Part shown: one piece after another, positions 7,486-16,476 of the stretch
Layout of the letters: every line of letters starts with the position of its first letter
Numbering within the stretch: the stretch's first letter is position 1
Origin: Clostridia bacterium
Lineage (GTDB): Bacteria; Bacillota; Clostridia; UMGS1883; UMGS1540
Direction: 5' to 3'
DNA length: 55,419 bases
NCBI GenBank assembly: GCA_017620205.1
Contig: JAFZQX010000029.1
Location: forward strand, 1 to 55,419
Translations under genes and position numbers: made by a program
Notes under the pieces: model-generated
Told to the model about the DNA's origin: nothing
What the model saw: only the letters and a program-made list of their open reading frames with translations
Database searches by the model: none

Positions 7486-8421
7486 CTATTTTACAAACAA
7501 GCCCAATGCGTTATAATAGAAAAGATTATCAACGTCGTTTTTTGTAAGCTGGAGCATGTGACAAGCCTGCATCAATGCGTGCAGTGATTCTGTCTGAATC
7601 GTATTTACTTCAATATCGCGTTTATTTATCCTTTTAAAATCATCTTCCATTATCCAAACAAATCCGTCGCCCAGGGATACGCATTTACCTCTGGCGCATG
7701 ATGAAAAATAGTCGCTGCCCCAAAGGACCCTTTTAACGCCGACCGTGCGGATACAAGCGTATATCGTAGGCGATTCGCACACAGATGAGACATCATAATA
7801 AACATTCATATATTCCTTCAGTTCTTTAACTGTCTCAACAAGCGTCCAGGAGGCAAATCCGTGCGCGCAATGTGATAAAATAAACTTCGCGTTCGGGTAT
7901 TTCTCCGCATTTATCTTTAAATAATTCAGATTTTTCGCATCTGCCAGCGCTTTGTCCTTAACCAGATGCAGCGTTATGCAAAGTCCTCTCTCGTTTGCAA
8001 CTTCAAGCGCCGTTTCGGGCAGGAATTCTTCTATGTCCGCATTATCTACGTCTTCCCTGTCTGCGTAAAAATGATAGCACTTAAGCCCTCTTATTCTGGG
8101 ATGAATAAGAAGCGCTTCAATTTCTTCTTTTGTATCGCCCGGCAATACCATTACCTCGCCGAAAAAGTCATTGTACGAATCAAGCTGTTCTTTCATAAAC
8201 ACAGCGCTTTCATACCTTTTTTTCTTATCACGCAGTGACATATCCGGATACGGAATTAAATTTCCCGATATTGTTTCCGCATTCGGAAAAAACTCTTTCT
8301 GCGACTCCAAAAATGTGTCCGCCGTATAAATCTCATTTCCGCATTGGCCTATATGAACGTGTGCGTCAAATATGTTCTTCGGCAAAAAACTGTCAACTTT
8401 ATCATATAAATTTAAATCCAT
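7486..8421 (-). CDS. Amidohydrolase family (TIM-barrel metal hydrolase)
   Basis: This 311-residue cytosolic protein has the amidohydrolase-2 metal-site order: HVH (His21, His23) after strand 1 in IFDAHVHIG, a mid-protein histidine in CITLHLVK, ILSHCAHGF, and the terminal aspartate in VLWGSDYFSS. These are the expected ligands for a mono- or binuclear metal centre. Substrate is not predictable; relatives include decarboxylases and hydrolases of cyclic amides. It is a single-gene unit with its own terminator. Confidence 0.75.
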   Translation of the reverse strand: MDLNLYDKVDSFLPKNIFDAHVHIGQCGNEIYTADTFLESQKEFFPNAETISGNLIPYPDMSLRDKKKRYESAVFMKEQLDSYNDFFGEVMVLPGDTKEEIEALLIHPRIRGLKCYHFYADREDVDNADIEEFLPETALEVANERGLCITLHLVKDKALADAKNLNYLKINAEKYPNAKFILSHCAHGFASWTLVETVKELKEYMNVYYDVSSVCESPTIYACIRTVGVKRVLWGSDYFSSCARGKCVSLGDGFVWIMEDDFKRINKRDIEVNTIQTESLHALMQACHMLQLTKNDVDNLFYYNALGLFVK

Positions 8422-8586
8422 ACATTAATACCTACTCACACTTAAATTTTACTATAAAATTATATAATACTTTTCCGCAGATTTCAACACAAACACGCAG
8501 ATAACCTGATTTTTCTACAATGTGCACAATCCGCATGTTTCCAATTTATGAAATAGTTCTAACACATGACGTGTTATTTACCGCAT

Positions 8587-9132
8587 TCAGCGTCTTCCGC
8601 AGGCTTTAAATCCAAGCTCCTCCTGCATAAGTATTGTAAGAGGAATGCCGAGCCCTATCGGGAACAGAGACGTATTAAGCATTACGGTTGTCGCAAAAAG
8701 GCAAACGTCAACACCTGCGTAAAGCGCCACGGCGGGCGTTATTATAAGCGTTTGCACGAAAGCCATGAAAACAATAAGCGCCGCGTGTTTTAAAAGATTT
8801 TTCCCGTTTCTTAACGAAAACTCCGTTTTTGAAATACGCGTCCAGTACCAATATATTATAAACGGACCGAGGAAATTTGCAATAAACCCCGGAAGGCACG
8901 ACCAATGCAGGCTGCCGCTTACGATATCCATTATTAGATTGCCTACTGCAAGCGAAGCACAGCCCTGCGTGCCGAAAAAGACGGCATAAACGGGTACCAA
9001 AAGCATAACGGGACGTATATCCGTAAACCCCGGAATCACCGACATAACCTTAAAAGGCACTGCCACAATAAGGTATACTATAATCTGTATTATAAAGGCG
9101 GCTATACTTCTGCCATACGTTTTTGTTTTCAT
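8587..9132 (-). CDS. Small membrane protein, ECF-transporter S-component-like
   Basis: This 181-residue protein has about five membrane segments. The stretch PGFTDIRPVMLLVPVYAVFFG followed by AVGNLIMDIVSGS is the typical pattern of substrate-binding (S) subunits of energy-coupling factor transporters of the QueT-like type. No ECF ATPase genes are in the window, so it would share a general ECF module. Its ATG follows directly on the TAA of the upstream transporter gene, with AGGAGG inside that gene's end, so the pair is translationally coupled. Confidence 0.55.
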   Translation of the reverse strand: MKTKTYGRSIAAFIIQIIVYLIVAVPFKVMSVIPGFTDIRPVMLLVPVYAVFFGTQGCASLAVGNLIMDIVSGSLHWSCLPGFIANFLGPFIIYWYWTRISKTEFSLRNGKNLLKHAALIVFMAFVQTLIITPAVALYAGVDVCLFATTVMLNTSLFPIGLGIPLTILMQEELGFKACGRR

Positions 9133-10050
9133 TTAAACCGCCTCCTTTTTCCCGAGTGCTTTAAAATCAAGTAAAACAACAAGGTTTCCTGCAACGACAA
9201 ACAACGCGCCTATTACAATATACGGCGACAGCTTTACGGGGTCTACAAGGCTTGCGGGAAGTATCATGCCCCAAATTATCGAAAAGACAATTTCAAGTGA
9301 ATATACAACCGTAGCGTTTGCCGGAGTTGTTCTGCGCTGCGCGAAAAAGTTTAATGTCTGCGCGAACGCGACTATAAAATACGAATAAATAAAAATACTT
9401 GCTATAAGCTGTCTTGACCACTCTATGGAAGCAAAAGTGTGCTTGTCGCCCGCAAACCAGAAGCCAAAACTCATAACGGCAATAAGCACGCACATAATAG
9501 TACTCATTGAAAGCGGATCGTATTTTTTCGCAAATCTGTTAACCTCGATTATATAAACGGCTCTTATAATACAGCCGCCCAAAAGCAGCAGAAATCCCGC
9601 CGCCTGACCTATACTTACGTTTCCTATATAACTGACAAATATACCTATGAGTACAAGCACCGCGCTTATCCATGTATTTAAGTCTGTTTTCTGCCGCATG
9701 GAAAGAAGTATTACAGGCAGCACAACCGCCGTCATTGAAATAGTAAACGCGCCTGTTGAAACGTCAAAATCATTTAGGCCGTATATATACATAGTATTAT
9801 ACGCTGCGTCTAAAACTCCGAGCCAGATACAGGCTTTTAGAAGACCTTTGCCGTGCGTTTTAAAAGCCTCTTTAATACGTTTCCAAAACGCCGCTATTAA
9901 AAGCGCTGCCCCTATCGCGGATGTAAGGCAGTTTATAGCGTACGGCGAAACGGCATCGGGAATGCAGGCATAGATTATGACCTCCGTTGACCAGCACAGC
10001 GTAACACAAAGCAGGCAGAGATTTGCCTGCAGTTTATTCATTCCGTTCAT
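9133..10050 (-). CDS. EamA/DMT-family transporter
   Basis: This 305-residue protein has ten predicted membrane helices in two repeats, with the EamA signatures CWSTEVIIYACIPDAVSPY in the first repeat and TPANATVVYSLEIVFSIIWG in the second. DMT-superfamily members export metabolites such as amino acids. Substrate is unknown. TAAGGAGAAAACAAA precedes the start. It forms a two-gene operon with the ECF-like protein. Confidence 0.75.
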   Translation of the reverse strand: MNGMNKLQANLCLLCVTLCWSTEVIIYACIPDAVSPYAINCLTSAIGAALLIAAFWKRIKEAFKTHGKGLLKACIWLGVLDAAYNTMYIYGLNDFDVSTGAFTISMTAVVLPVILLSMRQKTDLNTWISAVLVLIGIFVSYIGNVSIGQAAGFLLLLGGCIIRAVYIIEVNRFAKKYDPLSMSTIMCVLIAVMSFGFWFAGDKHTFASIEWSRQLIASIFIYSYFIVAFAQTLNFFAQRRTTPANATVVYSLEIVFSIIWGMILPASLVDPVKLSPYIVIGALFVVAGNLVVLLDFKALGKKEAV

Positions 10051-10130
10051 TTTGTTTTCTCCTTAATGAAGTATCAAACAGAATAATTATATATTAATCG
10101 GATGCATAAAGCAATACTTTGCAACAAAAA

Positions 10131-10148
10131 AGCACGCATACGCGTGCT
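10131..10148 (-). terminator. Rho-independent terminator
   Basis: AGCACGC / GCGTGCT arms with a four-base loop are flanked by runs of A and T. The hairpin stands between the small secreted protein gene (10165-10401, minus) and the EamA operon and can act in both directions. Confidence 0.8.
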
Positions 10149-10164
10149 TTTTTTACTTGGTATT

Positions 10165-10401
10165 CTATTTTAAATTGTGAATAAGATCTACTATCACATC
10201 GCGGTTATAGAAGTTTGCATAGTCGCGGATATATACATCGGGCGCAACACCCTGATCCACATCGTAAAACGAGCCGTTTTTAAGATAGCTTACGCAGTAC
10301 GGGCTTGAGAACCGGAAGAACGCACCGTCCGCCAAAGCCGGGACTGACAGAAGCATAAGCGCCAAAGCCAAAAATGATGCAATCAGTCTTTTGCGTTTCA
10401 T
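10165..10401 (-). CDS. Signal peptide joined to an S41-peptidase-like C-terminal tail (remnant)
   Basis: This 78-residue protein has a clear Sec signal peptide (cleavage after VPALA, about residue 24). What follows (SSPYCVSYLKNGSFYDVDQG, then VAPDVYI and a short helix) resembles the last 50 residues of S41-type carboxy-terminal processing proteases, with the protease core absent. AAAGGAGAAAAAC precedes the ATG and a terminator follows, so it may still be expressed. The most likely origin is an in-frame deletion. Confidence 0.5.
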   Translation of the reverse strand: MKRKRLIASFLALALMLLSVPALADGAFFRFSSPYCVSYLKNGSFYDVDQGVAPDVYIRDYANFYNRDVIVDLIHNLK

Positions 10402-10574
10402 AGTTTTTCTCCTTTCAGTACTTTCGTTTTATTACATTTTTCTTTTTTATTTTAAAATGCGAAAACATATATTTTAATTATGTAATACCGCATGGCTTTT
10501 TCAACAACAACCAAACAGGGCCTTTACTTTTCTGCGACATGCACAATTTATATCTTAATTATTTGTTAAAAAAA

Positions 10575-10594
10575 AGCACCTCATAAGAGGTGCT
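10575..10594 (-). terminator. Rho-independent terminator of the 10599 lipoprotein gene
   Basis: The arms AGCACCTC and GAGGTGCT with loop ATAA are followed on the minus strand by eight or more T residues, 4 bases beyond the stop codon. The rest of 10402-10574 is AT-rich and shows no gene. Confidence 0.85.
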
Positions 10595-10598
10595 GCAA

Positions 10599-11030
10599 TT
10601 AAAGTCTTGCCTTAAATACTTCGTATGTTTTTTTCAAAGCGCCGTTTCCGTCCGACACTTCAAGTATGACGGAATCTGAGTTTTCGCTTTTTATCTGCAG
10701 CGTCCAGCCGTTTTCAAGCTCAATGCCGTTTGCGGAATAGAAAAACTCTTCTGTATCAATCATCCTGAAAATATAACTGCCGTCCGCTGCGGCAAGCTGC
10801 GCCTCATAGCTTTCGCCCGTTTCTGTTTTTGAAACGGTTGCCGTGCCCCAAACGGTCGTCTTAAGATTTTCTTCCGTTTCGGGCAGGATCCACACGTCCG
10901 CACCGCAAGCATTGTTTATAAAAGATACCGTCTTTCCGCTTTTTGTTTCCATAATGTTTTGCTCCTTTTTATCGCATCCGCACAAAAGCGCCGCAAAAAG
11001 ACACAACAAAACCAATACTGTCTTTTTCAT
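10599..11030 (-). CDS. Small lipoprotein, unknown function
   Basis: The 143-residue product starts at MKKTVLVLLCLFAALLCGC, a lipoprotein signal with lipobox LLCGC; this ATG (11030) is preferred over an upstream start because it fits the signal and has GGGGGACG upstream. The mature domain is a small beta-rich fold (TVSFINNACGADVWILPE, SYEAQLAAADGSYIFRMID). No family recognised. It is 27 bases downstream of corA. Confidence 0.6.
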   Translation of the reverse strand: MKKTVLVLLCLFAALLCGCDKKEQNIMETKSGKTVSFINNACGADVWILPETEENLKTTVWGTATVSKTETGESYEAQLAAADGSYIFRMIDTEEFFYSANGIELENGWTLQIKSENSDSVILEVSDGNGALKKTYEVFKARL

Positions 11031-11057
11031 ATAAACGTCCCCCGTTACAAGCAAGCC

Positions 11058-11975
11058 CTAAAGCCACTTTTTCTTTTTGAAAAACAGTAAACTGCCTATT
11101 ACTATTATTACGCTTAATAGGATTACCGCGGGATAACCCAAACGCCACTGAAGCTCCGGCATATACTTAAAATTCATTCCGTACCAGCCGGCAATAAGCG
11201 TAAGCGGAAGAAAGATAGATGTAACTACCGTAAGCACTGTCATAATACGGTTTTGCTTTATATCAAGGTGTGACTTATAAAGATCGCGTATCTGCATGGT
11301 ATAATCCTGAATTGCCGCAGATCTGTCGTGAAGCCTGTCCATTCTGTTTAAAAACAGTCTGAAGTATCTTAAATTTTCCTGCTTGAAAAAGCCGTTCTCG
11401 TTTTCTTCAAACTCCTGTCCGAGGTCAATGAGCTGCTCATAGTGAGTGCGAAGATCCCTTATATCGCTTCTTATATCATTTACTCTGCCTAAAGGAATGC
11501 TTTCGTCTCCGTTTTCTATTGCGTGTTCCATTCCTTCAAGCTCTTTATCGAAGCTTTCCATAAGCCTTAAATCGCCCTTGACTATCTGATCGAGAAAATC
11601 ATACAAAAACCGTTCAAGAGATGGCATTTTCCACTTTTTCGTACTTATGACCCCTTCGATAATTGCGTTTGCCGCGCCCGTATCGTCAATAAACACTATG
11701 CCCTTTTCGTCAAGCGCAAAGGAAAACCTACTGCTCTCGCCCGAAATATCATGCCTTTCAGGTATAACAAAAGAGCCCGTCAGAGAATCATAGTTTACCT
11801 CTGCTTTTGTTGTTAAAAGGTCTGTGTCTTCAATATCTAAATCTATTCCCATATCAAACTCGGCGCTTTTTTGTTTCCACTCAGCCGAGGACAAAACGGC
11901 AACATACTGCTGAGCTCCGTTTTTCATTTCATCAAGCGTTGCCGCTTCAAGCGTTTGCTTTATCAGATACAGCAT
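11058..11975 (-). CDS. corA: CorA-family divalent cation channel
   Basis: This 305-residue protein has a long cytoplasmic alpha/beta and coiled-coil part (about residues 1-240) and two C-terminal membrane helices. The pore signature YGMNF (Gly266-Met267-Asn268) lies between them, followed by a short loop and a basic tail. CorA proteins are pentameric channels for magnesium and sometimes cobalt or nickel. Length and layout are normal for the family. Confidence 0.9.
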   Translation of the reverse strand: MLYLIKQTLEAATLDEMKNGAQQYVAVLSSAEWKQKSAEFDMGIDLDIEDTDLLTTKAEVNYDSLTGSFVIPERHDISGESSRFSFALDEKGIVFIDDTGAANAIIEGVISTKKWKMPSLERFLYDFLDQIVKGDLRLMESFDKELEGMEHAIENGDESIPLGRVNDIRSDIRDLRTHYEQLIDLGQEFEENENGFFKQENLRYFRLFLNRMDRLHDRSAAIQDYTMQIRDLYKSHLDIKQNRIMTVLTVVTSIFLPLTLIAGWYGMNFKYMPELQWRLGYPAVILLSVIIVIGSLLFFKKKKWL

Positions 11976-11993
11976 AAATATCCCTCAAATCCG

Positions 11994-12025
11994 AAAAGGG
12001 ACGGTTTATTTGAACCGTCCCTTTT
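11994..12025 (-). terminator. Rho-independent terminator (bidirectional sequence)
   Basis: The arms AAAAGGGACGGTT and AACCGTCCCTTTT pair fully around a six-base loop. It follows the stop of the oxidoreductase gene at 12031 by 5 bases. Confidence 0.85.
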
Positions 12026-12030
12026 GTTTG

Positions 12031-13050
12031 TTATCTTACCTTTTCGAAATTCTTTGTTCCCTCTTTATAGATTTCACAAATAAGCTTTTGAATTTTAAGC
12101 GCTTCTCTGCCGCTTATCGTAGGCTCTAAATCGTTTTCAACGGCATGATAAAAATCTGCGATCTCGCGGATATGCTGGAAACCCCAGTAGTCCTTGCCGT
12201 TTTCATATACGACATTGGGATCGACCGTCGTTTTCGCTTCTAAAACTTCGCCGTTATTAAGCGTTATTTTGGCGTTGTCATAGTCCATAACAACTTTCCC
12301 GTTTTCACAGCAAAGTCTTATCTCTATAGGATCGTCACAGCCGTAGTTGTTCATAGCCCAGAAGCCGAGCGTTGCACCGTGTTTGTATGTAACAAAGCCT
12401 TCGGCTGTATCGTCAACTTCCATGATTGAATGATGGCGGTTTGCCATGTGCGCCTGAACGGTGTCTATCTCATCGTTTATGAACCAGTTTGCAAGATCCA
12501 TGGAATGAATAGCCTGATCGATCATAACGCCGCCGCCCTCTTTATCCCATGTGCCTTTCCAGTCCGAAAGACTGTAATATTCATCGGGTTTGCTCCATGT
12601 GAGCACTACTCTTGCGGAAATGATTTTTCCGAGCGTTCCGTCATCGAGTTTCTTTTTAACAAGCTGCGAAGCGTCGTTATATCTGCACTGGAATATAATA
12701 CCGTATTTAACGCCGTTTTTCTCAGCGAGTTCAACGTTTTCTATGGCGTCCTCATATTTAATAGCCATCGGTTTTTCGCAAAGAACATGAACGCCCTGCT
12801 CTATGGCATATTTTGAAACTACCGGATGCAGATAATGCGGAATACAAACATGAACAACGTCAATATTCTCTTTGCTTATCATTTCCTTATAGTCATAATA
12901 AGCCTTGCAATTATATTTTGCAGCGGCTTTATCGGCTCTGTCTTTTTTAATATCGCACACGCCGACAATTTGCGAATTTTCTAAATGATGTGCGCTGGTT
13001 GCGTGCATTGTAAAAATACAGCCGCAGCCGACAATTCCTACTCTGAGCAT
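12031..13050 (-). CDS. Gfo/Idh/MocA-family oxidoreductase
   Basis: This 339-residue protein has an N-terminal Rossmann fold with VGIVGCGCIF (dinucleotide-binding glycines) and the conserved LCEKPMA motif, whose lysine is catalytic in this family. The C-terminal half is the alpha/beta substrate domain, with GGGVMIDQAIHSMDLANWF supplying the conserved His/Asp. Such enzymes oxidise or reduce sugars and inositols using NAD(P). Substrate is not predictable. Single-gene unit; GGAGGAGATGTAG precedes the start. Confidence 0.85.
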   Translation of the reverse strand: MLRVGIVGCGCIFTMHATSAHHLENSQIVGVCDIKKDRADKAAAKYNCKAYYDYKEMISKENIDVVHVCIPHYLHPVVSKYAIEQGVHVLCEKPMAIKYEDAIENVELAEKNGVKYGIIFQCRYNDASQLVKKKLDDGTLGKIISARVVLTWSKPDEYYSLSDWKGTWDKEGGGVMIDQAIHSMDLANWFINDEIDTVQAHMANRHHSIMEVDDTAEGFVTYKHGATLGFWAMNNYGCDDPIEIRLCCENGKVVMDYDNAKITLNNGEVLEAKTTVDPNVVYENGKDYWGFQHIREIADFYHAVENDLEPTISGREALKIQKLICEIYKEGTKNFEKVR

Positions 13051-13200
13051 CTACATCTCCTCCATGTTTTTGAAAATACTACAATTAGTATTATAACACA
13101 TATTTTTCAAATTTCAATACGGATTATAAAATTATTTTAATAATTATGCAAAAATACTCCAAAGCGTTTTCCGTGCCGTAATTCTCACAGGGTTTATTTG

Positions 13201-13229
13201 TTGACAAAAGAGCTATATAATAGTATAAT
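13201..13229 (+). promoter_or_regulatory. Consensus sigma-A promoter for the S-layer protein gene
   Basis: TTGACA (13201-13206), a 17-base spacer, and TATAAT (13224-13229) form a perfect consensus promoter 41 bases upstream of the start codon. Strong constitutive expression is expected, as usual for S-layer type proteins. Confidence 0.85.
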
Positions 13230-13270
13230 AAATTTAATAACAAGAAACATTTTCAACCGGAGGGAATTAT

Positions 13271-14989
13271 ATGAAAAAAGCTTTATGCTTAACGCTCGTA
13301 CTCATGCTTTTGTGCACATGCACGACATTTGCCGCAAGCAAATTTGCGGATGTAAACGGCACAAAATATGAAACCGCCGTTTCGGTATTAAGCGGCAGCG
13401 GAGTTATTGACGGCTACAGCGACGGCACTTTTAAGCCCCAAAACAGTGTAACGCGCGCAGAGCTTTGCAAGCTGCTCGTTTCTGCTCTAAATCTTAAAGC
13501 CACCGGTGCATCCTCCATGCAGTTTCCCGACGTCGGCTCCGACATGTGGTTCTATGACTATGTAAAAACAGCCGTTGACAACAGTATTATTATAGGCTAT
13601 GGCGACGGCACGTTTAAACCAAATAACGACGTTACATACGCGGAAATGTTTACAATGATCATCCGAGCAATGAAGAAAGAAAACGAAATTCCAAATAAGA
13701 GCGACTGGCCGAATGCATACATAAACTATGCGGCGGGCTACGGTCTTCTTTCAAACGTTTCGTATTCCGACATAAGCTTCCCCGCTATCCGCGGCGAGGT
13801 AAGCGTTGCGCTTTATAATATGCTAAACCGTCTCGGAACAAGTACTACTACAAGCACTAAACCGGCAACAACGCCCACAACAGAAACCAAAACGGTAAGA
13901 GACGCGGGCTTTGTAACTACGGTTACGACAAAAACAGGCGGCACAACCGCAAAAATCGAAGGCACTGTTTACGATGTTTCAAGTAAATCAAGCTCTTTTG
14001 TCGAAGATACTTTCGCAGTATTTGACAACACAAGCGGCGAAATTAAACTTGTAACTTATTACGGTGTAAACGATTTGGACGGAAACGCAAGCGTTGTTAC
14101 ATACTCAAGCGGCTCTGCGGGCGATCAGGACATTAAGCTTGACAACAGTTCAAAATACTCAGACTTCTCTCCCAATAATTACAGCTCATATTTTATTTGT
14201 CTTATAAACGTAAACGTTAACTCCAAGAATATCATTGAGGTTACAAAGCACGCTATGAAAGACTCATTATACGAACTCAAGATAAATAAAGGCGACAGAA
14301 TTATTGAAGACGCCAAAAACAAGGTGTTCCTTGTATTCAGAGGTCTTGATACAGACGCTGAGTACAAAAACGGCAAAAAGGTTACAACAACAGCCACAAC
14401 AAGTTCTTCTTCAACAAAATACTACACGGTTGATTATCAGTGGGAGCCGGGCGCCAAAGTTTCAGGTGTAAGCCTGCCGCGCTCTTCCTCTGTTGCAAGA
14501 GGCACAAGATATACCGTTAAATTGCCTAAAGACACAGATGAGTACATTTTCTACTCAACCAACTACACCGGCACTATTACGGTAAACAGCGACATTACAA
14601 TATATATTGACTCCGAGCCCGTAGAATACGGCGGCGGCTCTGCCGGAAGCAACATGCCGCTTATCGACAGAGTTGACGAGAGCGACCTTAAAGATGAAAT
14701 AAAAGACTTGTGGCTTGAATATATTTACGACACATGTGGAGATTCGGTTTACGACGTAAAAATTAAATCCGTTAAGATTTCTCCCGGCGGTACGGATTAT
14801 GTAAAATTTACCGTAAACTACGAATTGCTGCCGTCTGATGAAGACGATGTTACAGGTCTTACAATTCCGGACGGCGTATATGATGAAGATTCCGGCTGGG
14901 TAACAAGCAAACAAAGAGTTGGCAAACTGTATGCTGCATACGACGACACTTACTATATTGACTACTCAAGCGTAGGCACTGGTTGGTGA
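13271..14989 (+). CDS. Secreted protein with three S-layer homology (SLH) domains
   Basis: This 572-residue protein has a signal peptide (cleaved near TTFAA) and then three SLH repeats: KFADVNGTKY...GYSDGTFKPQNSVTRAEL, PDVGSDMWFYDYV...GYGDGTFKPNNDVT, and a more degenerate NAYINYAAGYGLL...AIRGEVSVALYNML. A threonine-rich linker (about 195-215) leads to a C-terminal region rich in beta strands with no recognised domain. SLH domains bind pyruvylated secondary wall polymers. GGAGGG precedes the ATG. A hydrolase gene follows six bases after the stop. Confidence 0.9.
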   Translation: MKKALCLTLVLMLLCTCTTFAASKFADVNGTKYETAVSVLSGSGVIDGYSDGTFKPQNSVTRAELCKLLVSALNLKATGASSMQFPDVGSDMWFYDYVKTAVDNSIIIGYGDGTFKPNNDVTYAEMFTMIIRAMKKENEIPNKSDWPNAYINYAAGYGLLSNVSYSDISFPAIRGEVSVALYNMLNRLGTSTTTSTKPATTPTTETKTVRDAGFVTTVTTKTGGTTAKIEGTVYDVSSKSSSFVEDTFAVFDNTSGEIKLVTYYGVNDLDGNASVVTYSSGSAGDQDIKLDNSSKYSDFSPNNYSSYFICLINVNVNSKNIIEVTKHAMKDSLYELKINKGDRIIEDAKNKVFLVFRGLDTDAEYKNGKKVTTTATTSSSSTKYYTVDYQWEPGAKVSGVSLPRSSSVARGTRYTVKLPKDTDEYIFYSTNYTGTITVNSDITIYIDSEPVEYGGGSAGSNMPLIDRVDESDLKDEIKDLWLEYIYDTCGDSVYDVKIKSVKISPGGTDYVKFTVNYELLPSDEDDVTGLTIPDGVYDEDSGWVTSKQRVGKLYAAYDDTYYIDYSSVGTGW

Positions 14990-14995
14990 TTAAAA

Positions 14996-15754
14996 ATGGA
15001 GAAATATTTTAACATAACAAAAGACGGCTTCAGCGTACGCTCTAAAATCTACTGCAACAGTTTGGACGCCGTAAAACGCGTTGTCATATATATGCACGGT
15101 TTTGCAAGTAATCTTGACACGGGCACGGCGTCAAGATTTGCGTCGCTCCTGTTAAAGAAAAACAAAGACGCAGCCCTTATTTCTTTTAATCTGCCTGCTC
15201 ACGGCGGCGACGCTTTAAAGCTCACCTTGCAAAACTGCAAAGCATATATGGAACTTGCGGCGGATTATGCAAAAGAAACATTTAAAACAGACAAGATATA
15301 CGCATTCGGGACAAGCTTCGGCGGATATTTAACGCTTAGTTTAATTTACGAAAACGGCAGCCCGTTTGAAAAAACCGCGCTGCGCTCCCCCGCCGTTAAT
15401 ATGCACGAAAGCTTATCTCAAAACATTCTTGACCAAAAAAGCTTAAAGGCGCTGAAAAATAACAAGCCCGCCTCTGTAGGCTTTGGCGTAAAAGTTAAAA
15501 TAACAAATTCGTTTCTTAATGAGCTTAAAGAAAATGATATCAGAACTCTTGATTTTACGCCATTTTCACATGACATTTTAATAATTCACGGCACGAAAGA
15601 CGAAATTGTTCCGTTTGAAGAAAGCAAAAGCTTTGCAGAGAAAAACGGTATTTCATTTGTGCCTATAGACGGCGCGGACCACAGAGTTACGGACCCCCTT
15701 AAAATGGATAAGGCAATAAAAGCTATTATTGATTATTTTGAGTTTTCATCATAA
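14996..15754 (+). CDS. Alpha/beta hydrolase
   Basis: This 252-residue protein has the alpha/beta-hydrolase landmarks: oxyanion segment MHGFASN (residues 33-39), nucleophile elbow GTSFGG (Ser107), acid in HGTKDEIVPFEES and histidine in GADHRVTD. No signal peptide. It is probably an esterase or acyl hydrolase of unknown substrate. It is co-transcribed with the SLH gene. Its stop is immediately followed by the left arm of a terminator that has been split by an insertion sequence. Confidence 0.8.
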   Translation: MEKYFNITKDGFSVRSKIYCNSLDAVKRVVIYMHGFASNLDTGTASRFASLLLKKNKDAALISFNLPAHGGDALKLTLQNCKAYMELAADYAKETFKTDKIYAFGTSFGGYLTLSLIYENGSPFEKTALRSPAVNMHESLSQNILDQKSLKALKNNKPASVGFGVKVKITNSFLNELKENDIRTLDFTPFSHDILIIHGTKDEIVPFEESKSFAEKNGISFVPIDGADHRVTDPLKMDKAIKAIIDYFEFSS

Positions 15755-15765
15755 AAAAGACTGCA
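15753..15765. terminator. Left half of a bidirectional terminator split by an IS element
   Basis: AAAAAAGACTGCA (15753-15765) is the exact partner of TGCAGTCTTTTTT at 16464-16476. Removing the intervening element with one TTT copy leaves both arms around a three-base loop, a standard bidirectional terminator between the convergent genes ending at 15754 and 16476. Confidence 0.8.
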
Positions 15766-15812
15766 TTTTGATATGCACCCCAAAAGTCAGACACTTTTGG
15801 AGGTGCATATTT

Positions 15813-15995
15813 TTATGGCAAAAAGCGTTAATAGCAGCTGAATTAAGGCATAAATATCCGCTTAAAGATTTACTGGAACTATCAGGAATTGCAAGAAGCA
15901 CATACTACTATTATCTCAAACATAAAGATGTTGACAAGTATGCTGCTGTAAGACAGGAAATTTTAGATATATTTAACCAAAACAAAAGCAGATAA
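15813..15995 (+). pseudogene. IS3-family transposase OrfB, N-terminal fragment
   Basis: The frame encodes LIAAELRHKYPLKDLLELSG followed by IARSTYYYYLKHKDVDKY and FNQNKSR, the characteristic N-terminal region of IS3-family OrfB. It breaks off where a complete copy would continue toward the DDE catalytic domain, which is absent. Not functional. Confidence 0.75.
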
Positions 15996-16352
15996 TCCTG
16001 CCGTTACGTTCTCACAACAGGCTGCAAAAGCGGGTCAGGCAGTACAGGCTATGGCTATTCTCAACAGGCTTACGCCCGAAGGCAAATTGCTTTATATCAC
16101 GCGAATGTCAGAGAGAGCAACGCAAGACAATATAGAAAACAAAAAATGGGGCAGTAAAAAGAAGAGAGAAAGAAGGACGCGAGAGAGAAAAAGAACGTGG
16201 ACGAGCTTGAAGATTTATACCGCAAGCAAAGCAAGGAAAACGGCGAGCTTGCAGATCTCTTTACTCTTTCGGAAGATGATTTTGAAGGTGAACTCAAAAA
16301 GCGCAAAGAGCAGATAGAGAAACTAAACGGCGAAAAGAAGGACACAGCATAA
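15988..16352 (+). pseudogene. Broken 3' end of a phage- or plasmid-like gene inside the IS
   Basis: Two overlapping frames look like one damaged gene. The first encodes AGQAVQAMAILNRLTPEGKL, and the second, from about 16190, encodes KNVDELEDLYRKQSKENGEL, EDDFEGELKKRKEQIEKLNG and ends at TAA 16350-16352. The first part resembles the interior of large phage or conjugative-element proteins; this is a weak impression. A frameshift separates the two parts. A small hairpin (AATGAG...CTCATT, 16383-16411) follows. Confidence 0.4.
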
Positions 16353-16463
16353 TAACGAAAGAATATCTATGAAATTAAAAGGAATGAGCCCGGTACAATA
16401 CCGAACTCATTACCAATCAATTTAATATTTAATTTTGTCTAAACTTTGGGGTACACTTCATTT

Positions 16464-16476
16464 TGCAGTCTTTTTT
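16464..16476. terminator. Right half of the split bidirectional terminator
   Basis: TGCAGTCTTTTTT pairs perfectly with 15753-15765. It lies at the stop codon of the minus-strand regulator gene. See the left-half entry. Confidence 0.8.

Larger units (their letters stand above)
15769..16460 (+). mobile_element. IS3-family remnant with degraded interior
   Basis: The 692-bp element begins TGATATGCACCCCAAAAGT and ends in the inverted counterpart ACTTTGGGGTACACTTCA, with TTT on both sides as a 3-bp target duplication (15766-15768 and 16461-16463). Ends of this type and short duplications are typical of the IS3 family. The interior keeps only the start of the transposase and then carries unrelated, broken coding sequence. 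Confidence 0.75.
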
